64,000 nucleotides of DNA. Origin: Pseudomonas sp. 6D_7.1_Bac1 (GTDB lineage: Bacteria > Pseudomonadota > Gammaproteobacteria > Pseudomonadales > Pseudomonadaceae). Where the stretch lies: contig NZ_JANLNW010000067.1 in assembly GCF_025465945.1 (NCBI RefSeq), positions 58,195 to 122,194 on the forward strand. The letters run 5' to 3'. The notes beneath the pieces were generated by a model, which saw only the letters and a list, made by a program, of their open reading frames with translations, made no database searches and was not told where the DNA came from. Shown here piece after piece: positions 8,401 to 16,106 of the stretch. Position 1 is the first letter of the stretch. Every line of letters begins with the position of its first letter. A program made the position numbers and the translations under genes.

Positions 8401-8678
8401 TAGCTTTTGAGGCTGAGTCGGGGGTGGCGCACTGTTACCGGATCAGATCCAAGGATGAGGCGCATTGGGATAGGCGCTTTTCCACGTGATGTGATCAAAT
8501 GGATGAGCTGTTCTAAGCCGCTGTATCCAGTGACTACCAGCGCATCCCATTGGTTGCAGAGGTCACGAACGACTACGGAGTAAACGTTACGCTCCCCCAA
8601 ATTCAAGGGCATTCTTGATTGATGGGGCAGATCTCCATCGAATGGATTCTGCTCATGATCGAATAATGAGCCTTGCAT
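5421..8678 (-). CDS. PLD-like nuclease / SNF2-type DEAH helicase
   Basis: 1085 aa. The N-terminal region has a phospholipase-D-like motif at about residues 139-160 (LHAKLYCSAG then LGSSNFTWPGL), with H, K and GSSN present but the usual Asp absent. A helicase core follows: Walker A ATGSGKT near 270, DEAH in AVDEAHNFLNQ, motif III FTATPINR, and motifs V-VI in SEGVNLQ and EQRVGRIDRMD, the SNF2/RapA pattern. Such PLD-helicase fusions are common in phage-defence islands and are thought to track along and cut DNA. The protein begins MQGSLFD; QGSLF resembles a sliding-clamp binding pentapeptide. It converges on the TIR operon and is probably an independent unit with its own promoter. Confidence 0.85.
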   Translation of the reverse strand: MQGSLFDHEQNPFDGDLPHQSRMPLNLGERNVYSVVVRDLCNQWDALVVTGYSGLEQLIHLITSRGKAPIPMRLILGSDPVTVRHPRLSLKSYDFSAEIRAYWLERGISLALSGQVLHCIELVRAGHVQIRYPIGSRRLHAKLYCSAGAVTLGSSNFTWPGLHTQHEANVRFTSGDRARFIEAWQVAEFYWSQGKDAENAFVALLEQLLKFVTWQEALARACAELLESEWANHYLESLMEIDPADLWPSQRQGIGQALYLLDTLGAVLVADATGSGKTRLGAHLLRAMHDRNWSLASGRKGAMLLICPPLVRKNWDRETAKCGLNVTIVSHGLLSRLSKQDTSNLAIRLSSAQTLAVDEAHNFLNQMSKRTRSLKHHLADQVVLFTATPINRTRADLLRLIDILGADNFDDEVLAVFERLSKGGAGVADIHVKDLEALQAGIASFTLRRTKAQLNAMVDLDPEAYRLPGGRVCRYPKQLSASYMLGEPARDRKLAQEIRELALQLKGVSHFRKPLVLSESFRQNGVTPDAYLIFRLKAARSLALFHVMSSLRSSRLALYRHLEGERAACRRMGLNSESVKGGDDETGNMLERIARLAGSTPENHLGITLPPWLSDSSEHRRTCEGECSIYAAIRDRLERMSGHREARKVELLVELLTRHDQILAFDHYPLTLRYFEYLLTKAPPDQKTFDVVLGIGGDPRSHEYIQSLLNPEGQSVGRLVVLCSDALSEGVNLQRASTLVHLDMPSVVRVAEQRVGRIDRMDSRHTEIESWWPKDSAEFALRSDETFFRRVDEVDSLIGGNLMLPEDMRTQREDRIVTQEELEEQMRARESRYWDGIEDAFAPVRGLVSGPNALISSALYEQYRYETSKVMSRVSVVRAAKPWVFLCLAGERARAPRWILLPGLANRPVIDLREIAGQLRDRLPDEVQTLNPTRAAMAELQKFLTCLCEMEKLLLPKRKQRALKQFHWAVRLWVRNRHWITSTDQADQVKQLLELFEVGSGELTPDWGHLADLWLELVRPRSAELLLKKGRRASMMRLRDIEPDLKSKPIAVEVLLKKLHGVELRRRWEERIVACILGYGSGSAD

Positions 8679-9173
8679 TGCCGCCTCGATGTCTACGTGT
8701 CTGACAATCGTAGATTAGGCTGGCCGCCAGGGATCGTGAGTCGAATGTCGCCCTACACGATCCCCGTGATTTCGAAACAAAGACTCGATCGAGCGATCGC
8801 GGCCATCCAAGCTGCTGAATGGGCTGAGCAAGTGTCCACGCACGGCCACTTTGTGGTTAAGTTTCTATACAGCGTTCGCTGTTCGATGTGCACAACCAAG
8901 CCAGAGGGCAGGACTGGGACGATATTGCCGCCGAGTTTTTCCGTATGCAACTGGGCGTGATGTTCAAAGTGCTGTCGACCCCTGTATCGGGTAACAGTCC
9001 TTCTTTTCTGCTTTGCGAGCGACAGTCGGAACGTAGGTGCGGAAATTTCAATCCGTTGGCGAGCGCGACTTTCGGTACTGCAACGATGGGAGTGCATTAA
9101 CGCTTCGTAGACGGTTAGATTCCCCTTAAGAGAAGGCGTTCGCTCGTTTGGCCTTCGCTTTTACGAAACCAAG
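8679..9173. other. Region with a possible broken ORF
   Basis: No intact gene. On the plus strand a frame at about 8746-8880 (MSPYTIPVISKQRLDRAIAA) appears to continue in another frame at about 8870-9100 (RSLFDVHNQARGQDWDDIAA). Together they would make a protein of about 115 residues with one frameshift. The family is not recognised, and this could equally be chance. The promoter of the helicase gene should also lie here. Confidence 0.25.
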
Positions 9174-9650
9174 TCAAGCAGCACCACCCCATCTCAGAGC
9201 TCTAAGCACACGGCGAACCTGTTTGGCTCCGATCTCGGTTTCGCAGAGCATAACCGGCGTACCTTCGCCAAGGGCTTTGTTAGGCTTCGACATCCATCGC
9301 GCGGCAGCTTCTCGGCTCTCGAAAACCTCTTCGGCCATGTGACAGACAGCAGCAATTCGATCTAGTCGTTCTGATGCGACAGAATTGAGGGGCTTTTGTT
9401 CGCGCCCACGTCGTTTAAGCGTGGAGATCGACGCATTGAGCAGCGTTTCCAAACTGCGCTCCTGGAGGTCAAAGGTCATGCGAAAAGCCTGGAAAAGGTG
9501 AGCAGAAAAGCCCGCCTTGATCTGGAATAGCCGTTCCGAGTCTTTGAGCAAATTTCGATTGGAGCTGAAGTCCCAAAATGCGGCGATCATTACTTCACGC
9601 GATTCGTCTGTCGTTCTCGTCTGACGCCGAGTAGTCGTTGATGTAGGCAT
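9174..9650 (-). CDS. Xre/MbcA/ParS-type (DUF2384) antitoxin-like protein
   Basis: 158 aa. The middle has an Xre-like helical region (LQERSLETLLNASISTLKRR), and the C-terminus has the DUF2384 toxin-binding pattern: ERLDRIAAVCHMAEEVFES, REAAARWMSKPNKALGEGTP and a final small-residue tail. In RES/Xre modules this protein neutralises an NAD-degrading RES-domain toxin encoded directly downstream. Here the 480 bases downstream on the same strand contain no RES protein. It is therefore an orphan antitoxin, a relic of a lost module, or part of an unrecognised pair. The start at 9650 has a GGAG about 10 bases upstream. Confidence 0.75.
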   Translation of the reverse strand: MPTSTTTRRQTRTTDESREVMIAAFWDFSSNRNLLKDSERLFQIKAGFSAHLFQAFRMTFDLQERSLETLLNASISTLKRRGREQKPLNSVASERLDRIAAVCHMAEEVFESREAAARWMSKPNKALGEGTPVMLCETEIGAKQVRRVLRALRWGGAA

Positions 9651-10111
9651 GATGCAAAGACTCCAAGAGAGACGTTGGGTCTATCGACTCGATGGAGCGT
9701 TTGTGCCGAGATGCAACTTGATGGCAGAGGCAATGAGGCTAGTGAATACATCCCCCCAGGACTCTCTCCGTTTTCTATCCCTACAGACTTTCGACACATA
9801 GCTCCGTCCATGCAACTCCCGAATTGACCCCGCCATCCTAGCCGATCCCCATGTGAGGTGGCAGGTGCCTCGTGTCAAACTATATTGTTAGTGCCAGAGG
9901 GGCGTATTCCAAGCAGCGACCGGTCTATAGCCGACCGCTACGGCTGGCTCGCAGTGAAGGATCAACTTGAGCGAACAGCCGCGAAAACCGGTATCGCTAC
10001 TGGTCACATTGCCTAGCAGTGGGTCGATGTAGCCCAAATCCAAAGACTGCCTGCCAGCATTGAGCAAAGCTGTAATGTGGTGAGCATCGAAGCCCGTTGA
10101 AAGGATAGACC
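9651..10111. other. Noncoding stretch in the island
   Basis: No supported gene in these 460 bases. Promoters for the divergent flanking genes (9174-9650 minus and 10112-10885 plus) should lie here, but no strong -35/-10 pair stands out. Short minus-strand ORFs have no recognisable domains. Confidence 0.4.
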
Positions 10112-10885
10112 ATGGATGACTACGAAGAGTACGACGAAGAGACTCCTTACGAGAGCCCTGAGAAAATCGATCAGATGGCGATTTACTCGGCTCTAAACAG
10201 CCTGGTGTTCTTCGCAAACAATCTCGACTTCAGCAACCAAGCGATGAATCTCACGATTGTGGATGAGTTCATCATGGATCTGGAGTACGGATACCTTCGT
10301 AGTAAATTCGATGAGACAAACACGCCTTACCAGTCGATGTTCTTGTCTGCGCAGTCACAGATGTGGATTTTCTCTGCTTACGAGCTGATGCGCACATGGC
10401 GCGAGAAAATCAGTAAGTACCTCAAAGCAGCAGACAATGGCGGGCTGCCGCTCAAGCTGAAGGAACTGCAGAAGCCCTTGGGCTACGAGAGCTACACGAT
10501 CCAAAAACGCATCGAGGAAATCAATCTGCTCATCGAGAAACCAGAGCTCGTTGAAACGATGAGGGATGACCTAAAGCGTACCCAAATGCTGTTCACTCAG
10601 ATGGAGCTCCTGCGAATGTCACTCGCAAAACACCAGATGAGAAAGCGCCCCAGCGCAGCCGTCCTGACACCTACCGTAGGGTACATGAATCGCTGGTGTG
10701 GCTCCTTGGAGTACCAGATCAACAGCGGCCAGATGATAATCTGCAATCTGAGCCGCAGGGACATTGCGGATGGGATTCGAGCGATACCCGCAATGACCGT
10801 CCCTTCCGACGACGACCTCGACTCATTTGAAGCTGCCATGCGGGGCGCCAGCGATGATGAGCTCAAGTCAATGTTCCAGGACTAA
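10112..10885 (+). CDS. Hypothetical acidic, helical protein
   Basis: 257 aa, not recognised. The ATG at 10112 follows AAGGA by 8 bases. The first 20 residues are strongly acidic (MDDYEEYDEETPYES). The body is predicted mostly helical from its heptad-like spacing, with no membrane segment and no catalytic motif that I recognise. The C-terminal 25 residues (DDDLDSFEAAMRGASDDEL) are again acidic. It stands alone between the antitoxin-like gene and a large palindrome. An acidic, all-helical island protein could be a DNA mimic or a regulator, but nothing specific supports this. Confidence 0.6.
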   Translation: MDDYEEYDEETPYESPEKIDQMAIYSALNSLVFFANNLDFSNQAMNLTIVDEFIMDLEYGYLRSKFDETNTPYQSMFLSAQSQMWIFSAYELMRTWREKISKYLKAADNGGLPLKLKELQKPLGYESYTIQKRIEEINLLIEKPELVETMRDDLKRTQMLFTQMELLRMSLAKHQMRKRPSAAVLTPTVGYMNRWCGSLEYQINSGQMIICNLSRRDIADGIRAIPAMTVPSDDDLDSFEAAMRGASDDELKSMFQD

Positions 10886-10959
10886 TCTGCCTGCTGCACC
10901 TCAAGTCCTGGTCCTCAAGTACCGTGCAGAACCAAGCGTTTCCCTCGGCGCTAAACCGC

Positions 10960-11020
10960 ATGTGTATCAAAATTAGTGAGTTTATGCTCAGGACATAAAC
11001 TCGCTAATTTTGATACACAT
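10960..11020. repeat. Large near-perfect palindrome (27-bp arms, 7-bp loop)
   Basis: The arm at 10960-10986 (starting ATGTGTATCAAAATTAG) pairs with 10994-11020 with one mismatch; the loop is CTCAGGA. The arms are AT-rich and neither side is followed by a T-run, so it is not a normal intrinsic terminator. It could be two transposon ends left abutting, a recombination site, or the operator of an element-encoded protein. Confidence 0.8.
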
Positions 11021-11188
11021 CGCCCTGAAATTACTCCGTGTACTGTCTTGCCGGATGGACCTTCGTCACAATTTGGCATGCAGCGGCTAAGGTTGAGGTC
11101 TCCCTGTCTTGGCTGGAATTACAGGTGCTGCACCCTTCGGGTAAATAGGCCCAACTGCCGGCGCGTAGCACTATAGCGAGTGAGTAAA

Positions 11189-12030
11189 TCAAGCGGGCGG
11201 AGCGTTTTCTTGTTGAAAGGCTTGGTACGCCTGGGTATCGAACAGATTGATTGTTTTGATTTCGCTCAGGGGAAAGGCCACCTCAAACAACTCAGGGTTC
11301 AAGTGACTCAGTGATTCATCTTTTTTGAAGCGCTGATACACCGTTATGTACCAGGTGGTGAAACAAAGCCTCATTTCCTCTCCAGCTCGATAGCCACTCA
11401 CCACTGGAAGAATCCTGAGCATGTCGCGTTTGTCACCCGGATCAATCGCCCCGGTCACATAACCTATATAAACCTTACCGGTCCCCAAGGTCACGGATAC
11501 CGGAATAGTCAGCTCCAATGACCTCATCAAGATGATCTCAAGATCGGCATTCAACGCATGCACTGCTGTTTTGAGCGCAGACCGGTTGGAATACTCATAG
11601 ACAAGACTAAAAAAATGACGGTCACGGTTTTTGACCCGACGTACGAATAGCCGGAAAAATTCTTGTCCAGAAATGGATTTGAACGCTAACAGCCAGTTGA
11701 GAAAATAGCCGCCAATCATTCCTAGGATCAGTGTGGAAAACAGAACCAGCATCCAAAATGCTGTATCTGTCGGCCGGTCACTGGAGTCCTCTGAAGGATC
11801 GCCAGGTCCGCCCACTCTCTTACAAAGGCTAGATACGGTTCTATTTTCTGTTTGAGCGAAGTGAGAAAAGCAAAGGCGAGAAGGAAAAGCCAAATACCCC
11901 AGAATGCGGCTCTGATATAGACCTTCTGAGAGTCTTCACGCTTTATAAGGTATCTGGTCTGATGCCATGTGCTTACAAATAGATAGCCCGCTATCAAAGG
12001 GAAGAGCGCCAGCGCTGCTTTGAGCATCAA
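11189..12030 (-). pseudogene. DUF6338-like membrane protein, frame-disrupted
   Basis: Two overlapping frames appear to be one gene. The first runs from the ATG at 12030 and has two membrane segments (MLKAALALFPLIAGYLFVS and RAAFWGIWLFLLAFAFLTS). Near 11800-11830 the reading moves to the other frame, which gives a third membrane segment (WMLVLFSTLILGMIGG) and a soluble C-terminus with KVYIGYVTG and SGYRAGEE, as in DUF6338-type proteins of about 250 residues. The second frame has no good start of its own. Either a frameshift broke the gene, or the sequence has an error, or two coupled genes exist. Function of the family is unknown. Confidence 0.55.
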
Positions 12031-12063
12031 CCTATCCTTAGGAGGCGATTAAAAACGCCTAGT

Positions 12064-12315
12064 CTAATCGCCTTTTGTGACCCGTTTTTTGGCGTCGCTC
12101 TTTTTGCCCTGCATCTCCGTCCGCAAGGATTCGAAGGCCGAAAGCTGATTCTGCACAGCTTGTGAACGAATTACCTCTTTTGGGTCAGCAAACATCACGC
12201 CGTCTCCTGTGACGTAGAAAGGCGTTGTTTTCGCTGCCTCACGTTCCGCACCTTGGTAATAGCTTTTTAGTCTATCCATCAAAGTTTTATGTTCGCGACT
12301 TTTGCTCATTGTCAT
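12064..12315 (-). CDS. Small hypothetical protein
   Basis: 83 aa, not recognised. It starts MTMSKSREHKTLMDRLKSYY and ends KKSDAKKRVTKGD, is hydrophilic and lysine-rich at both ends, and has no membrane segment. AGGAGAA lies just upstream of the start. It precedes the DUF6338-like gene on the same strand by 33 bases, so the two are probably co-transcribed. Confidence 0.55.
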   Translation of the reverse strand: MTMSKSREHKTLMDRLKSYYQGAEREAAKTTPFYVTGDGVMFADPKEVIRSQAVQNQLSAFESLRTEMQGKKSDAKKRVTKGD

Positions 12316-12747
12316 TCTCCTCTAGGCAAATCCGTCTTCCGTTTCGACATCAAAATAGCTTCCGTGTTGAACGCAACATAGGAGATAGCTCCTAGGAGCC
12401 CACGACCAGCCTACGGTTGCCGATATGGTGCGAGGCAGCGGAGGATATTCCCCTAGCTACCCATCAGCAATAGCCTTGCATCGGCCTGTGGACCTCTACG
12501 AATCTACCTAGGGTTTAGCATATATTCGCCATTGCACTCATTTATTCAGACCTCTGGTTGATGGCTGTATTCCCTCCTTTTATTCCCGACATGCGGTATA
12601 GGCACAACGAGCAAACGCGACTCGGTGGACTCACCCCGCCATAAGGCGCAGCTGGTGCCCAGAGAAAGGCTAAATAGCACCTATTTGTGTTCAAATTGCG
12701 CGTTACTTATATCTCCAGCGCGGAAGCCCAAAGCATAGGAAATGACA
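12316..12747. other. Noncoding gap between divergent island genes
   Basis: No coding sequence or clear repeat is seen in about 430 bases separating the minus-strand small gene from the plus-strand gene at 12748. Both promoters must lie here. Confidence 0.4.
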
Positions 12748-13653
12748 ATGGTATGGCACTACGAGCGAAGCACCGAGCTGGAGGGTGAATTCGATGTTCT
12801 GATCACATTGATGGCTGACATGATCACCGCTCAGGCACGAGCGGGGTATGTCAACGTCAACGCTCCGGCGTGGTCGGTTGACTTGCATAACTTGTCGATG
12901 AAGCTTTTCAAGCATCTGTGCTCGGCTAGAGCTCTGCTTGAGCCTTGTGGATTCAGGACACCCATTTTGCCACCGTATGGTTACATCGACCATTCATCAG
13001 TGATGGTCGTCACACGATCCGCTATTGAGAACTATCTGGTGATGCACTGGCTGCACGCCAATGGTGACGCCGCGATTCGTACCTTCCGACACAACGTCTG
13101 GGTGTATGGCGGCTGGAAAAAACGAAGCAAATTATTTGCATCCACCAAGGAAGTGAAAATTGGGAAGCAGAAAGCAATAGAGGACGCAGCAGCACTTCTC
13201 CTGCTGATCGAAGCGTCACCTATTTACCAGGCATATCACTCCGACCGGAAGAAGCAACTGCGGCAAGGAAACTGGCAAGCCGGTGCACCGTGGAATCAAT
13301 TGGCGGAGGAGGCCGGCCTCCATCGTACGTATTTTACGTCGATCTATCCGTACCTGAGCGGGTATGTTCACAGTGACTTCATCAGCAGCATACAGATTGG
13401 CCAAGCGGCAGACCTCAGCACCCAATACGACTTGGCCCTGTCGAACATCCAGATCGGCCTCATGGTGATGGGACATTTCGCGCTGTTCTACGCGAACCTA
13501 TTCCCTGCTGCGCAGGCCGTATTAGGCGGAGCAGATGCAGGCAGGGAGCTTGTCGGAAAATGGTCTTTCAAAGCTGAAGACATGGACTTCCTCTACACCT
13601 CAGAGGACGGAGACGAAGTAGACCGCCCTCAACCCGGAGGCGGAAGTTCATAG
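12748..13653 (+). CDS. Hypothetical all-helical protein, possibly HEPN/DUF5677-like
   Basis: 301 aa from the ATG at 12748, which has AGGAA 6 bases upstream; the ATG at 12742 is too close to that site. The protein looks all-helical. Conserved-looking features are VVTRSAIENYLVMHWLH near residue 90 and YLSGYVHSDFISS near 208, an arrangement of R...E and S.yvH also seen in DUF5677 and HEPN-like proteins, some of which are ribonucleases. The similarity is weak and no enzymatic claim is made. It lies between the cargo and the recombinase block and points toward the latter. Confidence 0.55.
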   Translation: MVWHYERSTELEGEFDVLITLMADMITAQARAGYVNVNAPAWSVDLHNLSMKLFKHLCSARALLEPCGFRTPILPPYGYIDHSSVMVVTRSAIENYLVMHWLHANGDAAIRTFRHNVWVYGGWKKRSKLFASTKEVKIGKQKAIEDAAALLLLIEASPIYQAYHSDRKKQLRQGNWQAGAPWNQLAEEAGLHRTYFTSIYPYLSGYVHSDFISSIQIGQAADLSTQYDLALSNIQIGLMVMGHFALFYANLFPAAQAVLGGADAGRELVGKWSFKAEDMDFLYTSEDGDEVDRPQPGGGSS

Positions 13654-13791
13654 GGTCAATCGCACGTTCTAAAGCGCCAAGCTCATATGGAGTTTTGCCT
13701 ACGAACCGACATCTTCATCCGGCCGTGGTATCCGTCTCTCTGTCTGTCGCGTTGTGACCTTTGCCGATCAAGCCGGTTATGTGAAATCGAC

Positions 13792-14220
13792 CTATCCGTG
13801 CGGCTTCCTTGAAGCCAGAGCGACCACATTACGATCGCTCATCTTCGCCTTGAGGACACGGTTTTCGTCCAGTAGCACCTCGTTGACTGAAGCGAGATTG
13901 GCGACCTTCGCCCGCAGTTCCTCTATCTCCTGACGGTAGCCAGCGGACTTCGCTCGCTCGGCCATCAAATCTTGTTGCTTCACATCTCGCATCGCGCGAC
14001 TGGAGCGCCCCTGAGTTTCGCGGATAGCCTCGGCAATGTCTGGGTAGTAGTTGTGGATCAGTGACGTCGATATGCCCGCTTCGCGGGCTACGGCGGCGAT
14101 GGTAACCTTGGTTTCCCCGGTATGGGCGCGTCCCTTCTGGATGCGGTAGAGCGCGAGCCGTAGATCCTTTTCCCGATCCTCAGCCGGTTTGTAGTTGGTT
14201 GCCTTGTCCTTGGGTTTCAT
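13792..14220 (-). CDS. TnpC-like accessory protein (HTH plus coiled coil)
   Basis: 142 aa, last gene of the recombinase operon; its start overlaps the preceding stop by 4 bases. Residues about 40-70 form an HTH like that of TetR regulators (TIAAVAREAGISTSLIHNYY), followed by a coiled coil (RQEIEELRAKVANLASVNEV). Similar small proteins accompany tyrosine recombinases in Tn554-like elements, where TnpC affects the efficiency and orientation of transposition. It probably binds element ends or the recombinases. Confidence 0.75.
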   Translation of the reverse strand: MKPKDKATNYKPAEDREKDLRLALYRIQKGRAHTGETKVTIAAVAREAGISTSLIHNYYPDIAEAIRETQGRSSRAMRDVKQQDLMAERAKSAGYRQEIEELRAKVANLASVNEVLLDENRVLKAKMSDRNVVALASRKPHG

Positions 14221-16106
14221 GCGATTAGAGTCTCCGGAGCCATTCCCAGCTGGGCCAGTACGTCACGGCAGCGATTCAGGTTGCGCTCAACGCGCTGGCG
14301 GCCGCCCTCGCCAATGTCCGTGCAATGCAGCAGCCCTTTCAAATCATCGTAGAGCCGCTGGTAGATGGGCGCGTGACCGCGCCCGATTACGGCATTGTTG
14401 CAGTTGCTGCAGCGAGTACGCTCAAGGGTATTGCCGACGCATCCGTCATTGTCCGCCGTGCACCAGGCATGGCCGTTGCTGCGAATTGCGGTGCTCTCGG
14501 CAATGGACTTCAGCATCGAGGCGTGATCCTTGAAGATCAACAAGTTCTGCGGCTCCCGCTGCCACTGCTTGAGCTCGATGCCATAGCCCCCGGCCAAGGC
14601 TTCGTCACCTAGCCAGTTATCCACGATGCCGAATTTTATATCTTCCAACTCCCCCTGAATATCGGCGTAAAGATCAAGGTCCAGATGCTGTCCCCAGCTA
14701 TCGTCCATGGCGTAGCCCAAGGTCATGTCCAGCGTCCAGTGCGCGTAATGCTCTTTGAGATAGCGCAGGTCACCGAAGCGACTGTGCGCGGCGTAGTTGG
14801 CGAACTTGCGGCGAAACTGGTGGCTGGATAGGTTCCAGCTCAGTCCGCAATCCTTGGCAAACGCTTTGAGGCAATAATTCCAGCTCGAGTTGGTAAGCGT
14901 GCGCACCTGGTTGCCTTTTGTCGCATATACACCGAGAAAGAGCGCATGGCGGTGCTTGTACGCTTCGACGATTTGCGGATCGTGTGGGTTGACGCGTCGC
15001 AGTTGCGCGATCTCGGCGGCGAGCATGGCTTGATAGGGAGCGGCCCAGCGCTCCATCAGGCGCAAGGCACGCACGGCGGCTTCGGGGATCATCCAGTCAT
15101 GGATGCCGGTATCGGTCTTGTCTGAACGTGAGCGCATCCAGTGGAAGACGGTGCCTTCATCATCCTGGGTTCGGTGGTGCGCGCCCGACTGTAGGTTGCT
15201 CAATTCGTGGTTGCGACAGCCGGAGGTGCTGGCTAGGACGATGTAGCAGGCCGTGCGTAGGTCGATCATCGCCTTGTTGAATGCCCTCAGACCCCCATCC
15301 CAACCATGGGCCTCCAAATGTTGGTTCTTCGCTCTTATCATGTCGAATAACGACAACCCCTTTAGCTGCTCCGTGACGGCATCCAGCCCAACGCGCAGGT
15401 CAAGCAATTGCTGGCCGCGTTCAATCTGCTGATAGGCTTGCTCGAACAGGATGCAGAACACGTTATCGGGAATCAGTGGCGTCCTGCCGCTTTGGGCGCC
15501 GCTGCCGGTAAGCCCCGCCATAGCCTTCGCGGAAGTCTCGGGCCAAGGATGTTGCGGCATCGGATCGTCGGTGTATTGGCTCAGTTCATAAAGGGATTCA
15601 ACGGCAACGAAGCGGCCCTCCAACCCACGCTGCGACAGTGGCTTTTCTTTGGATTGGCTGATTTGGCGATGCGCCTTGCAGGCAGTCATATAGGTTGCGC
15701 AGATTAGCGGTGTCACCGCACCCAGATGGTCGAGTTTCAGCGTTACAAGGTGACGCAGAAATGGCCTTGTATCAGAGAAAAGTTGTCGTAATGCGCGGCC
15801 TTTGGGCCGCCCCACGCCACGACGCCCGCGGCGTAAGTAGCGGTACAATATCGCCTTCATCACAGTCCGAAATACCGGTGGAAAGTTGCCGAAGTCCAAC
15901 CGTTTATGGCTGGGTTTCGCGTTGGTGGTGAAGCCGTCGAGTTGCCAAGTGTCGTCGCCGTAGCGGCTGAGAATGACCCACTGCCCATCGACCTGAGTAG
16001 CGCTAATGATCAGGGCGTCGCGTTCGGATTCGGTGAGCCCCCGCATATCGTTCGGTTGATCGGCAACGGATCCCCAAGTTAGTGCTACCGGGCTTTTGTC
16101 GCTCAC
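14217..16106 (-). CDS. Tyrosine recombinase, third of trio (TnpB-like, 629 aa)
   Basis: Large site-specific recombinase. Catalytic residues can be found in order: Arg in TSGCRNHELSNLQ (about residue 290), HQFRR (about 435), a His/Trp position in EHYAHWTLDMT, and the Tyr in LGYAMDD. The C-terminal 90 residues carry a Cys-rich segment (CTADNDGC and CSNCNNAV) that may bind zinc. Its length is close to the 630-aa TnpB of Tn554. It overlaps both neighbours by 4 bases, so the whole set is translated together. It probably acts with the other two on the CCGGA core. Confidence 0.85.
   Translation of the reverse strand: MSDKSPVALTWGSVADQPNDMRGLTESERDALIISATQVDGQWVILSRYGDDTWQLDGFTTNAKPSHKRLDFGNFPPVFRTVMKAILYRYLRRGRRGVGRPKGRALRQLFSDTRPFLRHLVTLKLDHLGAVTPLICATYMTACKAHRQISQSKEKPLSQRGLEGRFVAVESLYELSQYTDDPMPQHPWPETSAKAMAGLTGSGAQSGRTPLIPDNVFCILFEQAYQQIERGQQLLDLRVGLDAVTEQLKGLSLFDMIRAKNQHLEAHGWDGGLRAFNKAMIDLRTACYIVLASTSGCRNHELSNLQSGAHHRTQDDEGTVFHWMRSRSDKTDTGIHDWMIPEAAVRALRLMERWAAPYQAMLAAEIAQLRRVNPHDPQIVEAYKHRHALFLGVYATKGNQVRTLTNSSWNYCLKAFAKDCGLSWNLSSHQFRRKFANYAAHSRFGDLRYLKEHYAHWTLDMTLGYAMDDSWGQHLDLDLYADIQGELEDIKFGIVDNWLGDEALAGGYGIELKQWQREPQNLLIFKDHASMLKSIAESTAIRSNGHAWCTADNDGCVGNTLERTRCSNCNNAVIGRGHAPIYQRLYDDLKGLLHCTDIGEGGRQRVERNLNRCRDVLAQLGMAPETLIA

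Noticed and set aside
8679..9173. RES toxin partner for the antitoxin at 9174-9650
   Set aside because: All frames on both strands were compared with the expected RES pattern and none fits; only a possible unrelated broken ORF is present.
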